Under the pieces are notes generated by a model. That model saw only the letters and a program-made list of their open reading frames with translations, was not told where the DNA came from and searched no databases. The position numbers and the translations under genes were made by a program. Below are positions 1 through 5,170 of a DNA stretch of 7,533 nt, one piece after another (within the stretch, counting starts at the first letter, position 1; every line of letters starts with the position of its first letter). Source of the stretch: an uncultured Oscillochloris sp. (GTDB lineage Bacteria > Chloroflexota > Chloroflexia > Chloroflexales > Chloroflexaceae); contig CAIRDL010000500.1 of the NCBI GenBank assembly GCA_903877345.1, positions 1-7,533 on the forward strand. The letters are read 5' to 3'.

Positions 1-1203
1 GTTCGCGGCCAAACCAACGTCTCGCTTGGCAAGCTTGACGATCTGGTGATCCATATTGATGAAACGCCCTACCCTTCCGTTACGGGTCTCGTCGTACGCG
101 CCGGTCGGCAACGCTTCTTCGTCCCCGCCGCACAACTGAGCGATCTCAACGGCGTCGCCCAACTCAACTCGTCCCTCGTGAACCTTCAACCGTTCCGCCG
201 CCGCGATAACGAGGTGCTGCTCGGCCACGATGTGCTCGACCACCAGATTATTGACATCGCCGGCCATCGCGTTGTGCGCGTCAATGATATTCAACTCACG
301 CGGGTTGGGGCTACCTTCCGCGTCGTTGGCGTTGATACTAGCCTCCAAGCCATTCTGCGCCGGGCAGGTCCCCAAGCCCTGGCCCACCACATCGGCGGCG
401 GCCAGATCATTGATTGGGCCGACCTCCACTACCTCGCCGGCACCGCCCCCGTGCGCCTCAAAGTCTCCTATGACCGTCTGGCCGAACTGCATCCGGTTGA
501 TTTGGCCCGGATTGTGGACGCCCTTTCGTTGCGCGAGAGCGCCACGCTCGTCGCTGGCCTCGATGACGAAACCGTCGCGGAAACCCTGGAAGAAGTGAGC
601 GATACCCGCCTCGCCGACCTGATCGAGAGTATGGATCAGGAACGCGCTGCCGATATTCTTGAAGAGATGGACCCCAGCGCAGCGGCTGATGTGCTTGAGG
701 ATCTGGACGATACCGTCGCCGAGCAGTTGTTGGCGAAGATGGAGCCGGAAGAGGCCACCGAAATCCAGACAGCCCTGGCTTATGACGAAGATAGCGCTGG
801 ACGGATTATGACCACCGAACTCGTGCGGATTACCGAAAGCGCGACCGTCGGCGCGGCCCTCGCCCAACTCCGTGCGTTGGAGGAGGTGCCTAATCCCTTA
901 CTCGCCATTTATATCGTCGCCGATGACCAACCTGCGACCCTGCGCGGCATTGTGCGGCTCCGCAATTTGATTTTGGCTGACCCCGCCATGCCGTTGCCCG
1001 CGCTGATGGATGAAGATCTCCCCACCATTCACCCTGATGCGCCCGCCGAGCAAGCGGCCCGCCTCTTGGCCGAGTACAACCTGCTAGCGATTCCCGTTAT
1101 TGACGACCACGAACACCTCGTGGGTATTGTCACCGTTGATGATGCCCTTGCCGTGTTGATGCCCGAAATCTGGCAACGCCGTGGCTCGCGGATGTTCCAC
1201 TAG
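1..1203 (+). CDS. PRC-barrel / MgtE N-domain / CBS-domain protein (5' partial)
   Basis: The frame is open to base 1, so the true start lies outside the window. The GTG at 46 falls inside a PRC-barrel-like segment and is not a convincing start. Visible residues 1-400 read in order: a PRC-barrel-like unit (about 1-60), a second similar unit (about 65-125), an alpha-helical MgtE N-domain (about 157-265) full of acidic repeats such as ADILEEMDPSAAADVLEDLD, the MgtE-type junction YDEDSAGRIMTTE (from residue 261), then two CBS motifs, the second ending GIVTVDDALAVL. In MgtE channels the N and CBS domains bind Mg2+ on the cytosolic side and close the pore. Here the protein ends after the CBS pair with no membrane segments, so it is a soluble, sensor-like protein. 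Its stop is 9 bases before the Nramp start, implying co-transcription and a regulatory link. The domain calls are strong; control of the transporter is inference. Confidence 0.9.
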   Translation, partial: VRGQTNVSLGKLDDLVIHIDETPYPSVTGLVVRAGRQRFFVPAAQLSDLNGVAQLNSSLVNLQPFRRRDNEVLLGHDVLDHQIIDIAGHRVVRVNDIQLTRVGATFRVVGVDTSLQAILRRAGPQALAHHIGGGQIIDWADLHYLAGTAPVRLKVSYDRLAELHPVDLARIVDALSLRESATLVAGLDDETVAETLEEVSDTRLADLIESMDQERAADILEEMDPSAAADVLEDLDDTVAEQLLAKMEPEEATEIQTALAYDEDSAGRIMTTELVRITESATVGAALAQLRALEEVPNPLLAIYIVADDQPATLRGIVRLRNLILADPAMPLPALMDEDLPTIHPDAPAEQAARLLAEYNLLAIPVIDDHEHLVGIVTVDDALAVLMPEIWQRRGSRMFH

Positions 1204-1207
1204 GAGG
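1202..1207 (+). promoter_or_regulatory. Ribosome binding site of the Nramp gene
   Basis: AGGAGG starts inside the TAG stop of the upstream gene and lies 5 bases before the ATG at 1213. This near-ideal Shine-Dalgarno fixes the transporter start and suggests translational coupling within the two-gene unit. Confidence 0.85.
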
Positions 1208-1212
1208 CTCCT

Positions 1213-2512
1213 ATGGCCGCATCAGATGAGACTCTCACGCCGCCGGACAAGGCGCAGCGCCGCCCCCGCCCATCCTTCCGCACCCGCTTGCTCCTGCTGC
1301 TGGCGGTCGTCGGCCCCGGCATTATCACCGCCAATGTTGACAACGATGCGGGTGGCATCACCACCTACTCGGTCGCCGGTGCCCATTACGGCTACAGCTT
1401 GCTGTGGATGTTGGGCCTCGTTGCCATAGCGCTGATTCTCATCCAAGAGATGAGCGCCCGTCTGGGGGTGATCACCGGCAAAGGGTTGGCCGACCTGATC
1501 CGTGAACGGATGGGCATCCGCACCACCCTAGCGATTGTCGGTATTCTCCTCATCGCCAACCTCGCCAACACGGTCAGCGAATTTGCGGGCGTCGCCGCCA
1601 GTATGGAGATCTTTGGGATTAGTAAGTTTATCTCGGTACCCATCGTTGCCGTCGGGGTCTGGCTGCTGATCGTCAAAGGCAGCTACAAAATGGTCGAACG
1701 GATCTTCCTCGTCGCCAGCGCGCTCTATTTGGCCTATGTCGCTTCAGGTATCATGGCGAAGCCGCCGTGGGGTGAAGTGCTTCAGGCCAGTGTGACGCCG
1801 AGTTTCCACTTCGATGCGGGCTACATCACTATCATCGTCACCATTATCGGCACGACCATCGCGCCGTGGATGCAGTTCTACCAACAGGCTTCAATCGTAG
1901 ACAAGGGGTTGCGCCCGGAGGATTACGCCTACGAACGGCTCGACGTGATTATTGGCTCGATCTTCGCAGTGATTATCGCGGCCTTTATCACCATCGCCTG
2001 CGCCGCGACGCTCTTTAAGAGTGGCATCAAGATCAGCACCGCGCAAGATGCGGCCCTGGCCCTGGGGCCGTTGGCTGGCTCAAACGCAGCGGCGCTATTC
2101 GCCCTGGGCCTGCTGAATGCCTCAGTCTTTTCAGCGGCCATTTTGCCGCTCTCGACCGCTTATGTCGTCTGTGAGGCATTGGGTTGGGAGGCGGGGGTCA
2201 GTCGCAATTGGCAGGAAGCCCCCGTCTTCTTTTGGGTCTACACCACCCTGATCGTCCTCGGGGCGGGGGATCATCCTGCTGCCGATCAAGTCCCTGATTG
2301 AAGCGATGCTCGCCAGCCAAACGCTGAACGGCGTCTTGCTTCCAGTCATTCTCATTGCGATGCTGCGGCTGATCAACGACCGCGAATTGATGGGCAATTA
2401 CGTCAACGGGCGGATTTTCAACTTCATCGCTTGGGCAATGGTCATCGTGCTGATCGGCCTGACGGCGCTGCTCGTCATCACCAGTGTTTTTCCGACCTTC
2501 CTGGGAGGCTAG
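1213..2512 (+). CDS. Divergent Nramp/SLC11-family divalent metal transporter, frameshifted
   Basis: An integral membrane protein of the Nramp family, which moves divalent cations, usually Mn2+ or Fe2+ with protons. The first frame runs 1213-2301 (362 aa) and reads GPGIITANVDNDAGG at residues 34-48, GYSLLW at 60-65, a TGKGLADLIRER loop after TM2, and GTTIAPWMQFYQQAS in TM6. At 2265-2269 one extra G shifts the frame. Reading then resumes at 2270 as IILLPIKSLIEAMLASQTLN and continues to the TAG at 2510-2512. Joined, the protein is about 432 aa with 11 or so membrane helices, a normal family length. The canonical TM1 DPGN is DAGG (Asp45 kept, Asn lost) and the TM6 MPHN region is APWM, so the usual metal-binding Asn and Met are missing and the substrate may differ, with Mg2+ possible. 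Whether the frameshift is a real mutation or a sequencing error cannot be told from this window. Confidence 0.88.
2265..2269 (+). other. Frameshift site in the Nramp gene (extra G)
   Basis: A run of five Gs follows GGGGC. Removing one G joins ...LIVLGAG to IILLPIKSLIEAML without losing any residue. Left as it is, the frame ends at the TGA at 2299-2301, part way through the TM10 region, and drops the last 80 or so residues. Confidence 0.85.
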
Positions 2513-2523
2513 TGCAGCCTCTC
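2503..2523 (+). terminator. Possible hairpin terminator after the Nramp gene
   Basis: GGGAGGCT (2503-2510) pairs with AGCCTCTC (2516-2523), with one G-U pair and a 5-base AGTGC loop. The stem overlaps the Nramp stop codon. No T run follows, so it is not a standard intrinsic terminator. It could instead be a 3'-end-stabilising stem. Confidence 0.35.
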
Positions 2524-2541
2524 GGAAAGCCCTGATGCGTT

Positions 2542-2669
2542 TTGACCGCTGACGATTGACCGTTGTCTCCGGCGGTCAGTGGTCGCAACTAGTCGGTATT
2601 TGCTGCGTGATCCGTGACCGGGCCGCACCCTGCCCTGACCAATCACGCATCACGCATCACCCATCACGC
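2542..2669. repeat. Intergenic heptamer and inverted repeats
   Basis: The 207-base gap 2513-2719 has no gene. TTGACCG occurs at 2542-2548 and 2556-2562, two heptamer steps apart with a related heptamer between. Four tandem heptamers ATCACGC (the third is ATCACCC) fill 2642-2669. An inverted copy, GCGTGATCCGTGA at 2605-2617, pairs with 2643-2655 with one mismatch, giving a 13-base stem around a 25-base loop. Seven-base periodicity of this kind is, from memory, common between genes in Chloroflexota and cyanobacteria. Its function is unknown. A weaker GGGAGG/CCTCCC stem lies at 2677-2702. Confidence 0.75.
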
Positions 2670-2711
2670 ATGAGACGGGAGGGTTTCAATCTTCCGCCTC
2701 CCCTACATAAT

Positions 2712-2716
2712 AGGAG
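2712..2716 (+). promoter_or_regulatory. Ribosome binding site of the NYN-domain gene
   Basis: AGGAG lies 3 bases before the ATG at 2720. The spacing is short but the match is good, and it supports this start. The upstream bases are non-coding repeat. Confidence 0.55.
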
Positions 2717-2719
2717 CCT

Positions 2720-3235
2720 ATGCCATTCCTCATTGACGGGCACAACCTGATCGGCCAACTGCCGGGTCTTAGCTTGGCTGACCCCGAAGACGAAGCGAGT
2801 CTGGTTATGCTGTTGCGGCGTTTTGCGGCTAGTCAACGGAAGCATAAGGTGTGCGTGATTTTCGATGGGGGCGTTTACGGCCACCCCGCCAACCTGAAGG
2901 GCTACGGTGTCGAGGTGCATTTTGTGAAAGCTCCCGCCGACGCCGACAGCGAACTGATTCGCCGCATCAGGGCCGTCAGGCAGCGTGATGCGTGGATCGT
3001 CGTCAGTTCTGACCGGGCGGTCGTCGGGGCTGCTCGTGCCCACGGGCTTACCGTCGAGAGCGCGCAAACGTTTGCCCGCCGCCTTGCCACCCTCGACGTT
3101 CCCGCAGCCCGGCCCGACGCCAAGCCCGGTGACCGCCCACTCAGTCCGGCTGAGGTTGAAGCCTGGCTGCGCCTGTTTGAACCCAAGGCAAACGACGACG
3201 CGGCAACAGAGCCACCGCCTGCGCATCGCGTATAA
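2720..3235 (+). CDS. YacP-like NYN-domain protein, putative ribonuclease
   Basis: A 171-residue soluble protein of the NYN_YacP type, a PIN-like nuclease fold. The family includes the Bacillus ribosome-associated mRNA endonuclease Rae1 (YacP). The start reads MPFLIDGHNLIGQ, with the family DGHN motif at residues 6-9. Further conserved acidic positions are Asp49 (VIFDGG), Asp74 and Asp76 (ADADSELI) and Asp98 (VVSSDRAVV), which would form the metal-binding site. The C-terminal LSPAEVEAWLRLF (141-153) resembles a short tail seen in other NYN_YacP proteins, followed by a low-complexity end. The gene stands alone after a repeat-rich gap, and its stop codon overlaps a promoter-like box for the next gene. 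The family assignment is strong. RNase activity and ribosome association are inferred from relatives, and the substrate is not evident. Confidence 0.9.
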   Translation: MPFLIDGHNLIGQLPGLSLADPEDEASLVMLLRRFAASQRKHKVCVIFDGGVYGHPANLKGYGVEVHFVKAPADADSELIRRIRAVRQRDAWIVVSSDRAVVGAARAHGLTVESAQTFARRLATLDVPAARPDAKPGDRPLSPAEVEAWLRLFEPKANDDAATEPPPAHRV

Positions 3236-3236
3236 T
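3231..3236 (+). promoter_or_regulatory. Candidate -10 box (TATAAT) for the TIM-barrel gene
   Basis: A perfect TATAAT overlaps the TAA stop of the NYN gene. A start of transcription about 7 bases downstream would leave a leader of some 35 bases before the ATG at 3279. No good -35 match is seen 16-18 bases upstream, so the call is moderate. TATAAT is rare by chance in DNA of this GC content. Confidence 0.4.
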
Positions 3237-3278
3237 TGGCGGTAGGTTTTGCCTGCCTTGCAGTTGGATTTTGAACTT

Positions 3279-4112
3279 ATGATGCAGCTAGGACTCTGGC
3301 TCGAGATTCCCGCCCGCGCCGACTTGGGCCGTCTGTTTGACCAGGTTGCCGCGCTGGGCTTCAGTTCGCTGCACGCGCACTTCCCCGAAGGTTGCGACCT
3401 AGCCCTGGCCCGTCGCCTCACCAGAGCTTGTGCGTCGAGTGGCCTCACCCTCGCCGCCGTCTCAGGCTACGCCAACCCGCTCCGCCCTGACGAAGCCCCG
3501 ATGGGTTCAACCTTGGCCCAACTCGCCGACCTGATCGAACTGCTGCCCCGCCTCAATGTTCGCCGTATTGTCAGTTGGAGCGGCAGCTTCGGCTCTGGGT
3601 TGTTCGACGATCACCCCGACAATCATACCCAAGTCGGGTGGGATGCCCTGTGCGCCAGCGTTGACGAACTTATGCCGCTGCTCGATGCGGTCGAGGCGGT
3701 GCTGCTGTTTGAGCCTTACTACACTCATGTGCTTGGTGTGCCGAGCGAAGTGGTGCGTTTCTGCACCGAGTTCAATTCACCCTACCTGGGTGTCGTCCTC
3801 GACCCGCCCAACATGCTGCCGCCCGCCACGTGGGCACGCCAAGCTGAGTTGATTCCTGCCGATGTCGCCACCCTCGCCCGGCATGTCGGCCTCGTTCACC
3901 TGAAAGACATGCGGTTGCGCGACGGGAAACTCGACTTGCCCGGCCCCGGTCAGGGCGAGCTTGACTACCCGACGTTTTTCGCCGCGCTGGAAGCCGCCGG
4001 CATCAGTGCCCCCGCGATTATCGAGCACGTCACCCTTGAGGAAGCGCCCGCCGCACGAGCTTTTGTCCTTAGACAAGGTTCAGATCAGCTTTCCAGTGTG
4101 CGCCATGCGTAG
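3279..4112 (+). CDS. Sugar phosphate isomerase/epimerase-like TIM-barrel protein
   Basis: A 277-residue cytosolic protein of the xylose-isomerase-like TIM-barrel superfamily (AP endonuclease family 2 fold), which includes sugar and inositol isomerases and epimerases. The likely divalent-metal ligands stand in the usual order: Glu145 (LLFEPYY), Asp175 (VVLDPPN), His207 (VHLKD) and Glu249 (IIEH). GPGQGELDYPTFFAAL (222-237) is the family's typical segment before the last strand. I chose the ATG at 3279, with another ATG at 3282, because MMQLGLWLEI begins the first barrel strand. The frame extends upstream to a TTG at 3249, but that start adds residues lying closer to the putative promoter. Only a weak GGA precedes the ATG. 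The last 13 residues or so (RQGSDQLSSVRHA) are encoded by the palindromic element that follows, so the original C-terminus has probably been replaced. The exact substrate cannot be named. Confidence 0.88.
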   Translation: MMQLGLWLEIPARADLGRLFDQVAALGFSSLHAHFPEGCDLALARRLTRACASSGLTLAAVSGYANPLRPDEAPMGSTLAQLADLIELLPRLNVRRIVSWSGSFGSGLFDDHPDNHTQVGWDALCASVDELMPLLDAVEAVLLFEPYYTHVLGVPSEVVRFCTEFNSPYLGVVLDPPNMLPPATWARQAELIPADVATLARHVGLVHLKDMRLRDGKLDLPGPGQGELDYPTFFAALEAAGISAPAIIEHVTLEEAPAARAFVLRQGSDQLSSVRHA

Positions 4113-4200
4113 TGCGGGCTTCCAGCCTGTCAAATGCGCGTCGGAAGGCGGGAAGCCTGCACTACGGGTAAACCTGAACCCTGGCACCTGAAACCTTGTC
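4072..4200. mobile_element. Small nested palindromic, MITE-like element
   Basis: Outer arms GACAAGGTTCAG (4072-4083) and CTGAAACCTTGTC (4188-4200) are inverted copies with one inserted base, and TTA flanks both sides (4069-4071 and 4201-4203). Inside, GTAGTGCGGGCTTCC (4109-4123) pairs with GGAAGCCTGCACTAC (4151-4165) with one G-T mismatch. CTGAACC at 4174-4180 is a second partner for the left outer arm. The element carries no gene. It overlaps the last codons and stop of the + strand gene and abuts the stop of the - strand gene. Transcribed from either side it could fold and act as a bidirectional terminator. The inverted repeats are certain; mobility and the 3-bp target duplication are inference. 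Confidence 0.6.
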
Positions 4201-4857
4201 TTACACCGCCCGTCGCACACTCAGCAGGGTTATGTAGCCGAGCAGCATCATGCAGGCGATCATCCCGCTGACGCCGACGATGCGCGGGTAGGCACTAGGG
4301 TCGCCAAAGACAGCCAGGAGATTGCTCGTCAGGGCGCGTGGGCGCAACAGGGCGTCCCAAGAGTTCCAGCGCAGGAAGCGCCCCACATAAACGCCCACGC
4401 CGCTTAGGGCGGCAGCACCCAGTACGACACCCCAACCCGCCGCTTTGCCCAGGTGCGCCCGCATCGCCCCTTGCACCGCGAAGAGCGAGGCGATGCCCAA
4501 AAGGAAGCCCGCCCACGCGAAGGCCAGCATCGTCCCTACGTCGTACCACCAGACAAAGTCCATCCCCGGCAGATGCACCAGATCCGTCATCAGGTAAGGC
4601 GCGTTGGGTAAAAAGAGCAGCCAAAGGGCGAAGACCGGCACCGCCGCCGCCGCCCCCAACGGCCCACGTCCGGCGTGCCAAGCCACCCACAGCGCTGCAA
4701 GGTAGGGCAGCCAGGCCAAAAAGAGGTTCCAGATCAGGAACCGGTAGCCCCCCGGCCCCAAGATGTCACGCCCGACCAGTAGCCCCACAGCCAAAATGCT
4801 GGCCGCTAGACAGGGCAAGAGGAGCCGCGCGGTCGCGAAACGGTAGAAAGTTGCCAA
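4201..4857 (-). CDS. DUF1361 family membrane protein
   Basis: A 218-residue polytopic inner-membrane protein. Hydrophobic segments lie near residues 11-28, 40-60, 70-86, 107-128, 140-158 and 192-212, so about six helices. Family hallmarks of DUF1361 are clear: FLIWNLFLAWLPY (40-52), LLFLPNAPYLMTDLVHL (80-96), WWYDVGTM (103-110) and GVYVGRFLRWNSWD (155-168). The function of this family is unknown. The frame runs on upstream to 5160, but that extra part is basic, non-membrane and translated from hairpin repeats, so I reject it. A TTG start at 4857 follows GGAG (4865-4868) at 7 bases and gives the usual family length. It lies downstream of the secreted protein gene on the same strand, but more than 300 bases of hairpins separate them, so a shared transcript is doubtful. 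It converges on the TIM-barrel gene. Confidence 0.88.
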   Translation of the reverse strand: MATFYRFATARLLLPCLAASILAVGLLVGRDILGPGGYRFLIWNLFLAWLPYLAALWVAWHAGRGPLGAAAAVPVFALWLLFLPNAPYLMTDLVHLPGMDFVWWYDVGTMLAFAWAGFLLGIASLFAVQGAMRAHLGKAAGWGVVLGAAALSGVGVYVGRFLRWNSWDALLRPRALTSNLLAVFGDPSAYPRIVGVSGMIACMMLLGYITLLSVRRAV

Positions 4858-4864
4858 GATTGTT

Positions 4865-4868
4865 CTCC
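4865..4868 (-). promoter_or_regulatory. Ribosome binding site deciding a TTG start
   Basis: Read on the minus strand, GGCGGAG lies 7 bases before TTG GCA ACT (M-A-T-F-Y-R-F). No ATG in a sensible place competes with it, and the resulting protein begins just before the first membrane helix. Confidence 0.65.
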
Positions 4869-4951
4869 GCCTTAGGTTCGCCAAAAAGCTTGTGTCCCCA
4901 TTTTTCCCTAAGCGCACCCGCGCTGCGACTGTCTGAGACCGCCGGGGCAGG

Positions 4952-4996
4952 CACCTATAACACCTGAGCCACGCACTCAGGTGCTTGACATAGGTG
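4952..4996. repeat. Nested double hairpin
   Basis: CACCTGAG (4961-4968) and CTCAGGTG (4976-4983) pair perfectly around a 7-base loop. Outside them CACCTAT (4952-4958) pairs perfectly with ATAGGTG (4990-4996). The outer and inner arms both start with CACCT, so alternative pairings are possible. The region lies in the leader of the DUF1361 gene. It could be an operator or attenuator-like structure, but nothing proves it. Confidence 0.6.
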
Positions 4997-5027
4997 ACCG
5001 TTCCCCCCGTGGGTGGGGACGACGTAT

Positions 5028-5099
5028 GTAGGGGCGAAACATCGCCTGAGGCTGTGTATGGCAACGCATAATGTGAATCAGGCGATGCTTTGCCCCTAC
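5028..5099. repeat. Long palindromic repeat with 22-base arms
   Basis: Arm 5028-5049, starting GTAGGGGCGAAACATCGCC, is the reverse complement of 5078-5099 apart from two positions, around a 28-base loop (5050-5077). Palindromes beginning GTAGGGGCG are, from memory, scattered through cyanobacterial and Chloroflexota genomes as REP or MITE-like units. The two mismatches preserve pairing as G-T, consistent with selection for structure or with recent decay. Confidence 0.75.
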
Positions 5100-5126
5100 G
5101 GGGGCGTGGATACCCCATAGGCGTGG

Positions 5127-5170
5127 GCGCGCCCGTCACACGCGGGCGCGCACCCGTCACACGCAGGTGC
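5127..5170 (-). terminator. Twin hairpins directly after the secreted-protein stop
   Basis: A perfect 9-bp stem (5127-5135 with 5143-5151) and a second stem (5150-5156 with 5164-5170, one G-T) each enclose the identical 7-base loop TCACACG (+ strand). They sit immediately downstream of the minus-strand TAA at 5171-5173. No clear T run follows, but the position and strength suggest transcript termination or 3'-end protection. The units repeat with a 21-base period. Confidence 0.55.

Larger units (their letters stand above)
4858..5170. other. Intergenic hairpin cluster between two minus-strand genes
   Basis: About 310 bases without a convincing gene. From right to left they hold: twin hairpins just after the secreted-protein stop (5127-5170), a long palindrome (5028-5099), a C-run/G-run stem (5000-5020), a nested double hairpin (4952-4996), a small AGCGC/GCGCT stem (4911-4924) and a CTTAGG/CCTAAG pair (4871-4876, 4907-4912) next to the ribosome binding site. 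I see no clear minus-strand promoter for the DUF1361 gene. Confidence 0.7.

Noticed and set aside
2260..2275. Programmed ribosomal frameshift in the Nramp gene
   Set aside because: A +1 shift would be needed. There is no slow codon or stop at the site and no obvious stimulatory structure, so a mutation or sequencing error is simpler.
2705..2710. CATAAT as a -10 box for the NYN gene
   Set aside because: It ends only 9 bases before the ATG, inside the ribosome-binding region, and has no -35 partner.
2657..3448. Long minus-strand open frame opposite the NYN gene
   Set aside because: Its translation is Arg/Ser/Pro-rich without domain motifs and lies antisense to a clear NYN_YacP gene and the start of the TIM-barrel gene. 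It is a high-GC shadow.
4985..4990. TTGACA as a plus-strand -35 box
   Set aside because: No -10 match lies 16-18 bases downstream, and no plus-strand gene follows. It lies between hairpin arms.
4858..5160. N-terminal extension of the DUF1361 frame to 5160
   Set aside because: The extra hundred residues come from hairpin repeats, have no domain character and lack a good ribosome binding site. The TTG at 4857 has one.
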